Positions 30,042 through 40,698 are shown, numbered from the stretch's first letter. The stretch is 64,000 nt of DNA from Robertmurraya sp. (GCA_025451895.1 JANWJP010000021.1:1-64000); one strand, 5' to 3'. Made by a program: numbers and translations. Notes: generated by a model not told the origin, from the sequence alone.

Positions 30042-30512
30042 ATGAGTAAGGTTGTAAAAGTCGTCGAGGATCTTGTCGTTCCGATTATCAATGAACTGAA
30101 TTTAGAATTGGTTGATATTGAATATAAAAAAGAAGGGAAAAACTGGTTTCTTCGTGTCTTTATTGATCAGGAAAACGGAGTCGGTATTGAAGAATGTGAA
30201 CTGGTCAGTGAAAGACTGAGTGAGAAGCTTGATGAGGTTGACCCAATCCCCTATAACTATTTTTTGGAGGTTTCATCACCCGGTGCAGAACGCCCGTTAA
30301 AAAAGGAAAAGGATTTTGAAAAGGCGATTGGGAAAAATGTATTGATTAAAACATATGAACCGGTTGAAGGGGAAAAAGTTTTTGAAGGGTTATTAAAAAG
30401 CTTTGACGGGCATGTTGTAGCTGTTGAAATAAAGGTTAAAACAAAACGAAAACTTGTTCATATCCCGTATGACAAAGTTTCCAGCGCTCGCTTGGCTGTA
30501 ACATTTTCATGA
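30042..30512 (+). CDS. rimP: Ribosome maturation factor RimP
   Basis: RimP (YlxS, 156 aa) assists maturation of the 30S subunit. It has the conserved N-terminal domain ([20 protein letters not shown]) with the [12 protein letters not shown] signature and a C-terminal SH3-like domain. The ATG at 30042 follows GAGGAGGGAAAAA; upstream in-frame sequence overlaps polC and the leader and is not coding. It is the first gene of the nusA-infB operon. Confidence 0.95.
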   Translation: MSKVVKVVEDLVVPIINELNLELVDIEYKKEGKNWFLRVFIDQENGVGIEECELVSERLSEKLDEVDPIPYNYFLEVSSPGAERPLKKEKDFEKAIGKNVLIKTYEPVEGEKVFEGLLKSFDGHVVAVEIKVKTKRKLVHIPYDKVSSARLAVTFS

Positions 30513-30560
30513 TGTTTGCCGCTCTATTCATAAAGCTTTACACCCTGTTTCATTTAGAGT

Positions 30561-30598
30561 AAATACTGGCAAAGTTTTTATTTGTCAGTATTTGTTTT
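30561..30598 (+). terminator. Hairpin with T-rich tail between rimP and nusA
   Basis: AAATACTGGCAAA (30561-30573) pairs over 13 bp with TTTGTCAGTATTT (30581-30593), one wobble, and is followed by GTTTT. The U-tract is interrupted, as in terminators that need a factor such as NusA. It lies 50 bp before nusA inside an operon, so it may be an attenuator. Confidence 0.6.
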
Positions 30599-30641
30599 GA
30601 AAACGGTATTTTTGTGATAAGGAATTTCTGAAGGGGGATAC

Positions 30642-30647
30642 ATGTAA
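30642..30647 (+). other. AUG-stop minimal frame abutting the nusA start
   Basis: The sequence AAGGGGGATACATGTAAATGAGC has an ATG followed at once by TAA, then directly the nusA ATG. The SD (AAGGGGG, 30631-30637) is 4 nt from this ATG and 10 nt from the nusA ATG. A ribosome initiating on the first ATG would stop at once. Whether it is used is not known. Confidence 0.35.
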
Positions 30648-31796
30648 ATGAGCAGTGAATTGCTTGATGCTCTTGACAAGATTGAGAGTGAAAAGGGCAT
30701 TTCAAAAGAAGTGATTATAGAAGCAATAGAAGCAGCGTTGGTTTCTGCTTATCGGAGAAACTTTAATCAGGCACAAAATGTCAGAGTTGATTTTGATCTT
30801 GATACTGGACCGATGAAGGTTTATGCCCGGAAAGAAGTGGTTGAAGAGGTGTTTGACCCTCGGCTGGAAATTTCTCTCGAGGATGCTCTTAAGATCAATC
30901 CAAATTATCAACTTGAAGATATAGTTGAGCTTGAGGTGACTCCAAAGGAATTCGGGAGAATTGCCGCCCAAACGGCTAAGCAGGTTGTTATGCAGAGGGT
31001 TCGGGAGGCAGAAAGAGGAATTATTTATTCTGAGTTTATCGATCGGGAAGAAGACATTATGACAGGCATTGTCCAGCGTGTAGATTCGAAATTTATTTAT
31101 GTCGATCTTGGGAAGATCGAAGCGATTTTACCTGCCAATGAGCAGATGTCTAATGAAAAATATCAGCCCCATGACCGGATAAAAGTTTATATTACGAAAG
31201 TGGAAAAAACAACAAAAGGACCGCAAATTTATGTTTCCAGAACTCATCCCGGACTTCTGAAAAGGTTATTTGAACTGGAGGTTCCTGAAATTTATGACGG
31301 AACGGTTGAAATTAAATCAGTTTCACGGGAAGCAGGAGACAGATCGAAAATTTCAGTCCATTCCGATAATCCGGAGGTGGATCCTGTCGGCGCATGTGTC
31401 GGTCCCAAAGGAGCGCGCGTCCAGGCAGTTGTTAATGAGTTAAAGGGAGAAAAGATTGATATTGTTAAATGGTCTCCCGATCCGGTAGAATTCGTTGCAA
31501 ATGCACTGAGCCCGTCCAAGGTTTTGGATGTGATAGTGAATGAAGAAGAAAAATCAACAACGGTTATTGTTCCTGATTACCAGTTGTCTCTGGCAATCGG
31601 AAAACGGGGACAAAATGCCCGGCTTGCAGCCAAATTGACCGGCTGGAAAATTGATATTAAGTCGGAATCGGATGCCAGGGAAGCGGGGATATATCCGAAA
31701 GACGAAGGAATTCTTTCTTTTGATGAAGATGAGGAAGAAATTGACTCTGATTTTACATTCGACTTTGACACTGAAGATGAGTATAAGGAAGATTAA
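30648..31796 (+). CDS. nusA: Transcription termination/antitermination factor NusA
   Basis: NusA (382 aa, short Gram-positive form without the C-terminal acidic repeats of E. coli) binds RNA polymerase and influences pausing and termination. Domains in order: N-terminal polymerase-binding domain (1-130), S1 (about 135-200), KH1 and KH2 (about 230-345, with the [17 protein letters not shown] signature), then a very acidic tail. The ATG at 30648 lies 10 nt after the SD. A preceding hairpin may allow self-control. Confidence 0.97.
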   Translation: MSSELLDALDKIESEKGISKEVIIEAIEAALVSAYRRNFNQAQNVRVDFDLDTGPMKVYARKEVVEEVFDPRLEISLEDALKINPNYQLEDIVELEVTPKEFGRIAAQTAKQVVMQRVREAERGIIYSEFIDREEDIMTGIVQRVDSKFIYVDLGKIEAILPANEQMSNEKYQPHDRIKVYITKVEKTTKGPQIYVSRTHPGLLKRLFELEVPEIYDGTVEIKSVSREAGDRSKISVHSDNPEVDPVGACVGPKGARVQAVVNELKGEKIDIVKWSPDPVEFVANALSPSKVLDVIVNEEEKSTTVIVPDYQLSLAIGKRGQNARLAAKLTGWKIDIKSESDAREAGIYPKDEGILSFDEDEEEIDSDFTFDFDTEDEYKED

Positions 31797-31814
31797 GTAA
31801 GAGGTGAATGACGA

Positions 31815-32096
31815 ATGGTCAGGAAAAGAAAGGTTCCTATGCGCAAATGTGTCGCCACCGGCGAAATGAGACCAAAAAAAGAACTCATTCGTATCGTCCG
31901 CTCGAAAGAAGGAGATGTGTCTGTAGATCCGACGGGAAAAAAATCGGGCCGAGGCGCCTATCTTTTGAAAGATGAGGAAGCCATTCTTCTGGCAAAAAAG
32001 AAAAATATTTTAAAAAATCATCTTGAGGCAGATATAGATGATTCCATTTATGATGAGCTGTTAGAGCTAGTCGGGAAGGAGAAACGGCTAACCTGA
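31815..32096 (+). CDS. rnpM: RNase P modulator RnpM (YlxR)
   Basis: This 93-residue YlxR-family protein carries the family signature RKCVATGEMRPKKELIRIVR and the RGAYLL motif. B. subtilis YlxR has been described as an RNA-binding modulator of RNase P. GAGGTG lies 8 nt before the ATG. The stop overlaps the next gene (TGATG), and its place in the nusA-infB operon is conserved across Firmicutes. Confidence 0.92.
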   Translation: MVRKRKVPMRKCVATGEMRPKKELIRIVRSKEGDVSVDPTGKKSGRGAYLLKDEEAILLAKKKNILKNHLEADIDDSIYDELLELVGKEKRLT

Positions 32097-32398
32097 TGAG
32101 TTCAAACCAGTGGATGCAATTACTTGGATTAGCCAATCGGGCACGGAAAATCATATCAGGTGAGGATTTAGTTATTAAAGAAATCCGGAAAGGCCGGGTA
32201 AAGCTTGTACTCATGGCTGCCGATGCATCGCAAAATACAGCCAAAAGAATTACAGACAAATGCAAATCCTATGAAACTCCATATAAAATTGTTGAAAACC
32301 GTTTTTTGCTCGGACAATCTATTGGAAAAGAAGCCCGCGTAGTAGTGGCAGTTTTAGATGGAGGATTTGCCAACAAGCTGAAACAAGTGCTCGATTAA
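32096..32398 (+). CDS. rplGA: L7Ae-family RNA-binding protein (YlxQ)
   Basis: This is a 100-residue kink-turn RNA-binding protein of the L7Ae/L30e/YbxF family. It shows the conserved [16 protein letters not shown] start and [10 protein letters not shown] block. B. subtilis YlxQ binds k-turns; its cellular role is not settled. It starts on the rnpM stop codon and precedes infB by 19 nt, so it is translated within the same operon. The symbol is the one commonly used for this position and is less certain than the family. Confidence 0.88.
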   Translation: MSSNQWMQLLGLANRARKIISGEDLVIKEIRKGRVKLVLMAADASQNTAKRITDKCKSYETPYKIVENRFLLGQSIGKEARVVVAVLDGGFANKLKQVLD

Positions 32399-32417
32399 AT
32401 CTAGCGGGGGTGTAAAT

Positions 32418-34658
32418 ATGAGTAAAATGCGTGTTTATGAATATGCCAAAAAGCAAAATGTATCCAGCAGGGAGGTTATTGCCAAACTGAAGGAAATGAA
32501 TATTGAAGTTTCCAACCACATGGCAACCATCGATGCGGAAGCAATAAACAAGCTTGACGGTCTGTTTGACAAAAAAGAAAGTCCGCAAGCGAACTGTAAT
32601 AAGCAATCAAAGGACCGCAAACAAACAAGGGAGCAGAAACCATCATCCAAACCGCGCCAACAAAAAGCAGAGCCTGCCAAAAGACGCGGTGCCGGCGGGG
32701 AACAAGAATTAGCCGGACAGCCCAGAAAAGCAAAAACAAAATCCGCACCTAAAATGAAAGAAGGAAAAAGAGGGGCACAAGAAAGTCAGGAAAAGGAGCT
32801 TAAACCATTTAATAAAAGTAAACCGAAACATAAACAGAACCAACAACAGCAGGGCAAAGGAAAAAAACAACAGCAATCCGCGCCTGTTCAGCAGAAGAAA
32901 AAGGAGCTTCCGGAAAAAATCACTTTCAGTGAATCCTTAACAGTTGCTGAGCTGGCCAAAAAACTTCACCGGGAACCTTCTGAAATTATTAAAAAACTGT
33001 TTATGGTTGGTGTTATGGCAACTATAAATCAAGATCTTGACAAAGATGCAATTGAATTAATCTGTGCAGATTATGGCGTGGAGGTAGAGGAAGAGGTCAA
33101 AGTTGATCTCACTGACTTGGAAATTTACTTTACGGAAGACAAGGAAGAGGACCTGGTGGAAAGACCGCCTGTAGTAACAATCATGGGTCACGTTGACCAC
33201 GGAAAAACGACGCTTCTGGATTCTATTAGACATACAAAGGTAACTGCGGGAGAAGCAGGAGGAATTACCCAGCATATCGGTGCCTATCAAGTTGTGGAAA
33301 ACGGTAAAAAAATTACTTTCCTCGATACACCGGGCCACGAAGCTTTTACTACGATGAGGGCGCGGGGAGCGAAAATCACGGATATTACGATTCTTGTTGT
33401 AGCCGCCGATGACGGGGTAATGCCGCAAACTGTCGAAGCGATTAACCACGCCAAAGCTGCAGATGTGCCAATTATTGTTGCTGTAAATAAGATTGATAAA
33501 GAAACGGCCAATCCTGAACGGGTGATGCAAGAATTAACCGAACATGGATTGATTCCTGAGGATTGGGGAGGAGATACGATCTTTGTTCCTATCTCTGCTT
33601 TAAAAGGGCAAGGAATTGATCAGCTTTTGGAAATGATTCTGCTTGTGAGCGAAATGGAAGAATTTAAAGCCAATCCCAATCGCAAGGCAGTTGGAACAGT
33701 GATAGAAGCACAGCTTGATAAAGGAAGAGGACCGGTTGCAACGTTACTTGTTCAAAACGGTACATTAAAAGTGGGCGATCCGATTGTTGCCGGGAACACA
33801 TTTGGACGTGTCCGCGCCATGGTAAATGATATGGGGCGCCGGATCAAAGAGGCCGGACCTTCCACACCTGTTGAAATCACAGGTTTAAATGAAGTTCCGC
33901 TTGCCGGTGACCGGTTTGTCATCTTTGATGATGAAAAAACTGCCCGTCAAATCGGAGAAGCCCGGGCCACACAAGCAATCCAGGCCCAGCGCAGTGAAAA
34001 AACGCGGATCAGCCTTGACAATCTTTTTGAAACTCTGAAACAGGGAGAAATGAAAGAACTGAACATAGTTTTAAAAGCAGATGTTCAAGGCACATTAGAG
34101 GCAGTTTCTGCCGCGTTGCAGAAAATTGACGTAGAAGGTGTGAATGTCAATCTCATTCATACGGGTGTCGGCGCCATAAATGAGTCGGATATCACTCTGG
34201 CAGCGGCATCAAATGCGATCGTAATCGGCTTTAACGTCCGCCCGGATATTAACGCAAAACGGACGGCAGAATCAGAGAAGGTTGATATCCGGCTCCACAG
34301 AATTATTTATAAGGCTATCGAAGAGATTGAGGCGGCCATGAAAGGTCTTCTTGATCCGGAGTATGAGGAAAAAATTATCGGTCAGGCGGAAGTGCGCCAG
34401 ACCTTCAAGGTTTCCAAAGTCGGTACGATTGCCGGATGCTATGTTCAGGAAGGAAAGGTTACCCGGAACAGCGGAGTCCGTGTCATTCGTGATGGAATTG
34501 TTATTTATGAAGGAGAAATCGATGCCCTGAAACGCTTTAAAGACGATGTCAAAGAAGTGAACCAGGGGTACGAATGCGGAATAACGATCAAGAATTTTAA
34601 TGATATAAAAGAAGGAGATATCATCGAAGCATTTATTATGGAGGAAGTGGCACGTTAA
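32418..34658 (+). CDS. infB: Translation initiation factor IF-2
   Basis: IF-2 (746 aa) is the GTPase that brings initiator tRNA to the 30S subunit. It has an N-terminal IF2_N domain, a Lys/Gln-rich low-complexity linker (about residues 50-165), a second IF2_N domain, the G domain with GHVDHGKTT at 257-265, DTPGHEAF and NKID, then domains II-IV. GGGGGTG precedes the ATG. The final A of its stop codon is the first base of the ylxP ATG. Confidence 0.98.
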   Translation: MSKMRVYEYAKKQNVSSREVIAKLKEMNIEVSNHMATIDAEAINKLDGLFDKKESPQANCNKQSKDRKQTREQKPSSKPRQQKAEPAKRRGAGGEQELAGQPRKAKTKSAPKMKEGKRGAQESQEKELKPFNKSKPKHKQNQQQQGKGKKQQQSAPVQQKKKELPEKITFSESLTVAELAKKLHREPSEIIKKLFMVGVMATINQDLDKDAIELICADYGVEVEEEVKVDLTDLEIYFTEDKEEDLVERPPVVTIMGHVDHGKTTLLDSIRHTKVTAGEAGGITQHIGAYQVVENGKKITFLDTPGHEAFTTMRARGAKITDITILVVAADDGVMPQTVEAINHAKAADVPIIVAVNKIDKETANPERVMQELTEHGLIPEDWGGDTIFVPISALKGQGIDQLLEMILLVSEMEEFKANPNRKAVGTVIEAQLDKGRGPVATLLVQNGTLKVGDPIVAGNTFGRVRAMVNDMGRRIKEAGPSTPVEITGLNEVPLAGDRFVIFDDEKTARQIGEARATQAIQAQRSEKTRISLDNLFETLKQGEMKELNIVLKADVQGTLEAVSAALQKIDVEGVNVNLIHTGVGAINESDITLAAASNAIVIGFNVRPDINAKRTAESEKVDIRLHRIIYKAIEEIEAAMKGLLDPEYEEKIIGQAEVRQTFKVSKVGTIAGCYVQEGKVTRNSGVRVIRDGIVIYEGEIDALKRFKDDVKEVNQGYECGITIKNFNDIKEGDIIEAFIMEEVAR

Positions 34659-34939
34659 TGGTAATTGGCCTGGCTGCATGTGAATGCATCATTCCCGGTG
34701 TAAGGTCATTGAAGGAGAAAAGATCTGTTTTACAACGCATTTTAACGAGACTTAAACAAAAATTGAATGTTTCTGTTTCTGAGGTAGACTTTCATGATAC
34801 ATGGCAAAGAACTAAAATTGCCATTGTTGCCGTCAGCTCTTCCCATGTAAGTACTGAACTGGAATTGCAAAAGGCGCTCAGCTTTTTGGATTCTTTCCCG
34901 GAAATTGAACGGACAATTACAAATATTGAATGGTTGTAG
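34658..34939 (+). CDS. ylxP: DUF503 protein YlxP
   Basis: This 93-residue DUF503 protein is translationally coupled to infB by a one-base overlap. It starts VIGLAACECIIPGVRSLKEK, the conserved family opening. The family's role is unclear; it is nearly always found between infB and rbfA, which suggests a part in ribosome function. No catalytic motif is visible. Confidence 0.92.
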   Translation: MVIGLAACECIIPGVRSLKEKRSVLQRILTRLKQKLNVSVSEVDFHDTWQRTKIAIVAVSSSHVSTELELQKALSFLDSFPEIERTITNIEWL

Positions 34940-35040
34940 ATACTTTTTGGACCCGGGAAAAGCATGGCAACGTTTCCTTCCTTCATTTATAAGAATTGCG
35001 GGTGGATATTGTGATTGTTAACGACTAGGGGTGATGATAA

Positions 35041-35409
35041 ATGAGTCTTCGGGCTCATCGTGTAGGAGAGCAAATGAAAAAGGAGCTTGGTGACATTATC
35101 AGCCGGAAAATAAAAGATCCTCGCGTCGGCTTTGTTACTGTCACAGATGTGCAAGTCACCGGTGATCTTCAGCAGGCAAAAGTCTTTATATCTGTCCTTG
35201 GTGATGAAAAAACAAAGGAAGATACATTAAAGGGGCTGATAAAGGCAACAGGTTTCATTCGTTCAGAAATTGGCCAGAGAATCCGTCTGAGAAAAACACC
35301 GGAAATATTCTTTGAATTCGATGAATCGATCGAATATGGAAATCGAATTGAGTCCATTCTCCATGAATTGAACAAAGAAAACAAAAAAGATGGCGGGAGC
35401 CTGGAATAA
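35041..35409 (+). CDS. rbfA: Ribosome-binding factor A
   Basis: RbfA (122 aa) is a KH-fold factor for late maturation of the 30S subunit and cold adaptation. It has the conserved [20 protein letters not shown] start, [12 protein letters not shown] and a C-terminal [17 protein letters not shown] block. AGGGGTG precedes the ATG. Its stop codon lies inside the stem of the following terminator. Confidence 0.96.
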   Translation: MSLRAHRVGEQMKKELGDIISRKIKDPRVGFVTVTDVQVTGDLQQAKVFISVLGDEKTKEDTLKGLIKATGFIRSEIGQRIRLRKTPEIFFEFDESIEYGNRIESILHELNKENKKDGGSLE

Positions 35410-35436
35410 AGGATAGACATCTGTCTATCCTTTATT
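35405..35436 (+). terminator. Terminator ending the nusA-infB operon
   Basis: A perfect 14-bp stem (AATAAAGGATAGAC 35405-35418, GTCTATCCTTTATT 35423-35436) with a 4-nt loop includes the rbfA stop codon. The T-rich arm is inside the stem and no pure T-run follows. It probably works in both directions. Confidence 0.7.
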
Positions 35437-35573
35437 CTCGTCTCGCCTCTGCTATTTCACCGGGAAATTGCCGGGTGAATTAATTGATGAATGGGAATGG
35501 GATTGATTATTTTCGCCGAAGTTTGTTATCACAACGGTTTTATTAATAAACGGAAGGTGGTTCCTGGTTCCTT

Positions 35574-36485
35574 ATGGAAGGTATTTTACCGTTATATAAA
35601 CCAAAAGGATTAACTTCCCATGATTGTGTATCTAAATTGAGAAGAATATTAAAAATTCGGAAAATAGGCCATACCGGAACATTAGATCCTGAGACGGACG
35701 GTGTTTTGCCAATTTGCATTGGCAGGGCCACAAAGGTTGCCCAATATATAACGGATGCCGGAAAAGCTTATGAAGGAGAGGTAACGTTAGGGATTTCCAC
35801 GACGACAGAAGATGCTTCAGGGGATATTGTTGCTGTAAAGCCGGTGGAAAGGCCGATTACGAAAGAAGAAATTCTGGGTGTTTTAAGCAAACTGACCGGT
35901 GAAATTTCACAGACACCTCCGATGTATTCAGCTGTAAAAGTGAATGGAAAAAAGCTATATGAGTATGCCCGCCAAGGTATCGAAGTTGAACGGCCGACAA
36001 GAACGGTAATGATTTACAGTTTGGATTTGCTGGATGACCGGGAAATATTTTCCGGTGAAAAAATTGCCTTCCGCTTCCGGGCGGAATGCAGCAAAGGAAC
36101 ATACATTCGGACACTTGCCGTTACCATTGGAGAAATGCTGGGGTACCCTGCCCATATGTCCGACCTTACAAGGATAAAAGCTGCTTCTTTCACTCTCTCC
36201 GATTGTTTAACATTTGAACAAATAAAGGAAAAGGCTGAAGCGGGAGTAATCTCCGAAGAATTAAAACCGTTGGAAGCAGCATTAACATGTTTGCCGAAAT
36301 ACCAAATACATGATAAATTAATTGAGAAAGTGAAAAATGGAGCCGTTTTTCCAACACCGGCAGATTGGAAATTTGGAAATGCTCATGTTGCAGTTATAGA
36401 TAAAAATGGTAAGGTATATGCCATTTATGAGGCTCATCCGAAAAAATCCGGTTTAATAAAGCCGGTTAAAGTATTGGCTGATTGA
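35574..36485 (+). CDS. truB: tRNA pseudouridine-55 synthase
   Basis: TruB (303 aa) makes pseudouridine 55 in the T-arm of tRNAs. The catalytic Asp38 is in the HTGTLDPETDGVLP motif, followed by the KGTYIRTL block and a C-terminal PUA-like region. The ribosome binding site AAGGTGG is about 13 nt upstream, a little far, and partly lies in a GGAA/TTCC inverted repeat, which may reduce translation. Confidence 0.97.
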   Translation: MEGILPLYKPKGLTSHDCVSKLRRILKIRKIGHTGTLDPETDGVLPICIGRATKVAQYITDAGKAYEGEVTLGISTTTEDASGDIVAVKPVERPITKEEILGVLSKLTGEISQTPPMYSAVKVNGKKLYEYARQGIEVERPTRTVMIYSLDLLDDREIFSGEKIAFRFRAECSKGTYIRTLAVTIGEMLGYPAHMSDLTRIKAASFTLSDCLTFEQIKEKAEAGVISEELKPLEAALTCLPKYQIHDKLIEKVKNGAVFPTPADWKFGNAHVAVIDKNGKVYAIYEAHPKKSGLIKPVKVLAD

Positions 36486-36713
36486 TCAGTTCGCCTGTTT
36501 GACCCGTAACTCCGATGATCACTGTCGGCGTACCCAGCCGGTATCCGCGTTCACAAGCTGTAAAAATATATGGTTAGTGTTCATAGGTGTTGCTTTCTGA
36601 AAGAACAAAACCCGATTCATACGGATTTTATTATTTTATGTTTAAATACCGGGTTTAGAGGAAAAATGATTGTCAAACAAAACAGTACAGCTAAAGAAAA
36701 GGTGAGAGTTTGC

Positions 36714-37715
36714 GTGGAAGTCATTAAAGTGGAGCATCCCCATGAATTTCAGAGAAAACAATTTTCGCCAATGGCCATGGCATTTGGATATTTTGACGGG
36801 GTTCATCTCGGTCACCAAAAAGTAATCAGGACTGCAAAAGAGATTGCCCTCAAAAATAATTTGACTAGTGCAGTGATGACCTTTGATCCTCATCCTTCTG
36901 TTGTTTTGGGAAGGAACGGTCGATTTATGGAATATATTTCCCCGTTGGAGGAAAAAATTAGATTGATTGCCGATCTGGGGATCGAACGTCTATTTATTGT
37001 GCACTTTACTCCTGAATTTGCCAATCTTTTGCCCCAGGAGTTTGTCGATCAATACATTATCGGTTTAAATGTTGTCCATGTAGTTGCCGGTTTTGATTAC
37101 ACTTACGGGCGTCTCGGCAAGGGCACCATGGAAACTCTGCCCTTTCATTCCCGGCAGCTTTTTGACTATACAATTGTTTCCAAACTGGAATTGGGTAAGG
37201 AGAAAATCAGTTCTTCCCTTATTCGGAAAAAAATCAGTGAGGGAAAAACAAAGGATTTGCCTGCCCTTTTAGGCCGTTTTTACAAAACAAGCGGTATGGT
37301 CGTCAATGGAGACAAGCGTGGCAGGACGATAGGGTTTCCAACAGCGAATGTTGACATGCGTGAAAATTATCTGCTTCCGCCGCCCGGAGTTTATTCAGTC
37401 CGGTTGCTTGTAAAAGGGAAATGGCATGATGGTGTATGCAACGTCGGCTATAAACCGACATTTTACGGAGAAAACAGCCAAAAACTTTCTGTAGAGGTTC
37501 ATGTTTTTGATTTCCATGAAGATATTTACGGAGAAGAAGTTACCGTTGAATGGCATGAACGGCTGCGGAAAGAAATGAAATTTCCCGGGGTTTCAGAACT
37601 TGTTGCGCAAATTGAAAAAGATAAAATCGAAGCTTTGTTTTATTTTTCAAAGTTAAAAAAGCAACCGGAAAAAGCGGATATACAGGTGGGATTCCATCAA
37701 AAAAATAATGTATAG
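36714..37715 (+). CDS. ribF: Bifunctional riboflavin kinase/FAD synthetase
   Basis: RibF (RibC in B. subtilis, 333 aa) phosphorylates riboflavin to FMN and adenylates FMN to FAD. The N-terminal FAD synthetase domain has GYFDGVHLGHQKVI and SSSLIRKKI; the C-terminal riboflavin kinase domain has GDKRGRTIGFPTANV. The GTG at 36714 matches the homologue start (EVIKVEHPHEF) and follows AAAAGGTGAG; in-frame sequence further upstream from 36570 shows no conservation that I recognise. Confidence 0.95.
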   Translation: MEVIKVEHPHEFQRKQFSPMAMAFGYFDGVHLGHQKVIRTAKEIALKNNLTSAVMTFDPHPSVVLGRNGRFMEYISPLEEKIRLIADLGIERLFIVHFTPEFANLLPQEFVDQYIIGLNVVHVVAGFDYTYGRLGKGTMETLPFHSRQLFDYTIVSKLELGKEKISSSLIRKKISEGKTKDLPALLGRFYKTSGMVVNGDKRGRTIGFPTANVDMRENYLLPPPGVYSVRLLVKGKWHDGVCNVGYKPTFYGENSQKLSVEVHVFDFHEDIYGEEVTVEWHERLRKEMKFPGVSELVAQIEKDKIEALFYFSKLKKQPEKADIQVGFHQKNNV

Positions 37716-37717
37716 AC

Positions 37718-37746
37718 TTGCAATTTGCGGAAAATAAGTGTATTCT
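37718..37746 (+). promoter_or_regulatory. Sigma-A promoter of rpsO
   Basis: TTGCAA (37718-37723) and TATTCT (37741-37746), spacer 17 nt, directly after the ribF stop codon. Confidence 0.65.
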
Positions 37747-37752
37747 ATTTAA

Positions 37753-37837
37753 CGGTACGAAATGAACCTTTGCTTGGCAAGTCGAGTCACCGACGCTTGC
37801 TGGGTAAACGGGGATTACAATCAGGAGGTGAAAACGG
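37753..37837 (+). promoter_or_regulatory. Candidate S15 autoregulatory leader
   Basis: The rpsO leader contains GCAAG (37777-37781) pairing with CTTGC (37796-37800), with TCG/CGA pairing inside, then GGGTAAACGGGG close to the SD. Firmicute rpsO leaders (for example in Geobacillus) are known to bind S15 and block translation; the position and general layout fit, but I could not verify the consensus. Confidence 0.5.
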
Positions 37838-38107
37838 ATGGCAATTTCTAAAGAGCGCAAGAACGAAATCATTAATGAATTCAAGATTCACGAGACTGAT
37901 ACCGGCTCTCCGGAAGTGCAAATCGCTGTCCTTACTGAAGAAATTAACAAATTAAATGAACATTTGCGTGTTCATAAAAAGGACCACCATTCACGTCGCG
38001 GTTTATTGAAAATGGTTGGTAGACGCCGTAATTTGTTAACATATCTTCGGAACAAAGATGTTCAGCGTTACCGTGTTCTTATTAACAAACTTGGTTTACG
38101 CCGATAG
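37838..38107 (+). CDS. rpsO: 30S ribosomal protein S15
   Basis: S15 (89 aa, standard length) is a primary 16S rRNA-binding protein. It contains the conserved helices with [19 protein letters not shown] and [35 protein letters not shown] precedes the ATG. It has its own promoter and leader and ends in a strong terminator before pnp. Confidence 0.98.
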   Translation: MAISKERKNEIINEFKIHETDTGSPEVQIAVLTEEINKLNEHLRVHKKDHHSRRGLLKMVGRRRNLLTYLRNKDVQRYRVLINKLGLRR

Positions 38108-38111
38108 TTCG

Positions 38112-38136
38112 AAAGCGGGATTTTTCCCGCTTTTTT
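38112..38136 (+). terminator. Terminator of rpsO
   Basis: AAAGCGGGA (38112-38120) pairs with TCCCGCTTT (38125-38133), followed by TTT. Confidence 0.88.
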
Positions 38137-38447
38137 GATGTTAATCAATCGGAATCATCACTTTTGCAGCTTATTTTCATTTCATTTGCTGTGAGGCCGG
38201 GGATTTAAAAAGTTTGTCAGGATTTTTGTGGCGGGAGTCCGGCAATCTTTCTAGAAGGGCCTAAGGATTAAAATAATTGTACATACTATTAGGGAGAAGA
38301 GAGTATTTTCCCGGACGCAAATCAAGTATGAAATATTTTATCCGGATTTACAACATAATTCATCAATTTATTATAAAATAATCTCATGAGATGAAATTAG
38401 ACTATTTTACTGAACTCCTGTGAGAGTCAATAGAGAGGGGTTATTAA
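38137..38447 (+). other. Intergenic region rpsO-pnp
   Basis: This 311-bp region has no gene. A weak promoter candidate for pnp (TTTACA 38347-38352, TATAAA 38372-38377, spacer 19 nt) lies in an AT-rich stretch. A GAGAGGGG ribosome binding site precedes pnp. No clear attenuator hairpin is seen. Confidence 0.4.
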
Positions 38448-40568
38448 ATGGAACAAGATAAGCAAGTCTTTTCCATAGATTGGGCTGGCCGGAAACTTAC
38501 GGTAGAAATCGGCCAAATGGCAAAACAAGCTAACGGTGCCGCATTAGTCCGCTATGGAGATACAGCTGTATTATGTACTGCGACAGCTTCCAAAGAACCA
38601 AAAAAGTTAGATTTTTTCCCATTAACGGTAAACTATGAAGAAAGATTGTATGCCGTTGGAAAAATTCCCGGCGGTTTTATTAAGCGCGAAGGAAGACCCA
38701 GTGAAAAAGCGATTTTGGCAAGCCGCCTAATCGACCGTCCAATCAGGCCTTTATTTGCAGACGGATTTCGGAATGAAGTTCAAATAATAAGTATGGTTTT
38801 AAGTGTTGATCAGGATTGTTCCTCAGAAATGGCTGCATTATTGGGCTCATCTGTGGCTCTCTGCATATCAGACATTCCTTTCGAAGGGCCGATTGCGGGT
38901 GTGACAGTTGGACGCATAAACGGAGAATTTGTCATTAATCCTACCGTTGCCCAGGCTGAACAAAGCGATATGAATTTAGTTGTCGCCGGAACAAAAGACG
39001 CCATCAACATGGTAGAGGCCGGCGCAGACGAGGTTCCGGAGGAAGTGATGCTTGAAGCAATCATGTTTGGACATGAAGAGATTAAACGTTTGATTGCTTT
39101 TCAAGAGGAAATTGTCGCCAAAGTAGGCAAAGAAAAAATGGAAGTAGAATTGTTTGAAATTGATCCGGAACTGGAATCTGTTATACGCAAGGCTTGCGAA
39201 GAAGACATGATCAAGGCAATTCAAGTAAAAGAAAAGCATGCGAGAGAGGATGCCATCCAGGCAGTCAAGGATTCAGTTCTTGCCGGTTATGAGGAAGAAG
39301 AAGATGAAGAAATCATCAAACAGGTAAATATGATTCTTGATAATATTGTGAAAGAGGAAGTACGCCGTCTTATTACTGAGGAAAAGATACGTCCCGACGG
39401 CCGCCAGCCTGATGAAATCCGCCCCTTGTCTTCAGAAGTAGGCTTATTGCCGAGGACACACGGTTCGGGACTTTTTACCCGTGGACAAACCCAGGCTTTG
39501 AGTATTTGTACTTTGGGGGCTCTGGGTGATGTTCAGATTCTTGACGGTTTGGGCATTGAGGAAGAAAAACGTTTTATGCATCACTATAACTTCCCAAGTT
39601 TCAGTGTTGGTGAAACAGGGCCTATGAGAGGACCGGGAAGACGTGAAATCGGGCATGGAGCTCTCGGTGAAAGGGCATTGGAGCGGGTGATTCCTGATGA
39701 GGATGATTTCCCGTATACAATCAGACTTGTTTCCGAAGTTTTAGAATCAAACGGGTCCACTTCACAGGCAAGTATTTGCGCCAGTACACTGGCACTGATG
39801 GATGCAGGTGTTCCGATTAAGGCTCCGGTTGCCGGAATTGCAATGGGTTTGGTCAAATCCGGTGAGAATTATACCGTATTGACAGATATTCAAGGCATGG
39901 AAGATCACCTTGGAGACATGGATTTCAAAGTAGCAGGTACCGCCAAAGGTGTAACGGCATTACAAATGGATATTAAGATTGCCGGTTTGTCCAGAGAAAT
40001 TCTTGAAGAAGCTTTGCAACAGGCGAAAAAAGGCCGGATGCAAATCCTTGAGCATATGCTGTCAACAATTGATAAACCGCGGGAGACTCTTTCCCCGTAT
40101 GCACCGAAAATCTTAACAGTTCATATAGATCCTGAAAATATTCGCGAAGTCATTGGACCCAGCGGCAAGCAGATCAACAAAATTATCGAAGAAACCGGTG
40201 TGAAAATTGATATTGAGCAAGATGGCACCATTTTCATTGCTTCTACTGATGAAGAGATGAACCAAAAGGCTAAAAAGATTATTGAAGATATTGTCCGTGA
40301 TGTTGAAGTTGGACAAATGTATCTCGGAAAGGTTAAGCGCATAGAAAAATTTGGTGCATTTGTTGAAATACTAAACGGAAAAGACGGTCTTGTTCATATT
40401 TCCGAACTCGCTGAAGAACGGATTGGAAAAGTGGAAGATGTCGTCAGCATCGGAGATGAGATTCTTGTTAAAGTAACTGAAATTGACAAGCAGGGACGCA
40501 TTAATCTTTCCAGAAAAGCTGTATTACGTGAGCAAAGAAAACAAAGGGAAAAGGCACAGCACAAGTAA
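38448..40568 (+). CDS. pnp: Polyribonucleotide nucleotidyltransferase
   Basis: PNPase (706 aa) is a 3'-to-5' phosphorolytic exoribonuclease of mRNA decay. It has two RNase PH domains separated by a helical domain (first with [20 protein letters not shown], second with [16 protein letters not shown] and [16 protein letters not shown]-type block, here [18 protein letters not shown]), then a KH domain ([13 protein letters not shown]) and an S1 domain. It is the main partner exonuclease; rnjB, another ribonuclease gene, is 9 kb downstream. Confidence 0.98.
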   Translation: MEQDKQVFSIDWAGRKLTVEIGQMAKQANGAALVRYGDTAVLCTATASKEPKKLDFFPLTVNYEERLYAVGKIPGGFIKREGRPSEKAILASRLIDRPIRPLFADGFRNEVQIISMVLSVDQDCSSEMAALLGSSVALCISDIPFEGPIAGVTVGRINGEFVINPTVAQAEQSDMNLVVAGTKDAINMVEAGADEVPEEVMLEAIMFGHEEIKRLIAFQEEIVAKVGKEKMEVELFEIDPELESVIRKACEEDMIKAIQVKEKHAREDAIQAVKDSVLAGYEEEEDEEIIKQVNMILDNIVKEEVRRLITEEKIRPDGRQPDEIRPLSSEVGLLPRTHGSGLFTRGQTQALSICTLGALGDVQILDGLGIEEEKRFMHHYNFPSFSVGETGPMRGPGRREIGHGALGERALERVIPDEDDFPYTIRLVSEVLESNGSTSQASICASTLALMDAGVPIKAPVAGIAMGLVKSGENYTVLTDIQGMEDHLGDMDFKVAGTAKGVTALQMDIKIAGLSREILEEALQQAKKGRMQILEHMLSTIDKPRETLSPYAPKILTVHIDPENIREVIGPSGKQINKIIEETGVKIDIEQDGTIFIASTDEEMNQKAKKIIEDIVRDVEVGQMYLGKVKRIEKFGAFVEILNGKDGLVHISELAEERIGKVEDVVSIGDEILVKVTEIDKQGRINLSRKAVLREQRKQREKAQHK

Positions 40569-40603
40569 TTTCATACGGCTGCCGCCTCAGTGCACGGTGA
40601 AAG

Positions 40604-40626
40604 GTCAGGGAAAACCCTGGCTTTTT
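40604..40626 (+). terminator. Terminator of pnp
   Basis: GTCAGGG (40604-40610) pairs with CCCTGGC (40615-40621) with one wobble and a 4-nt loop, followed by TTTTT. Confidence 0.85.
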
Positions 40627-40698
40627 GTGTTCATGAGGGATGTTTGACAGCAGTCTGGATTTTCCGCGGCAATACTTCCGGTAGGTGCGATTTGAGAG

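Noticed and set aside
36570-36713. N-terminal extension of RibF by 48 codons
   Set aside because: The homologue starts at the GTG at 36714; the upstream part has no SD and no resemblance to flavokinases.
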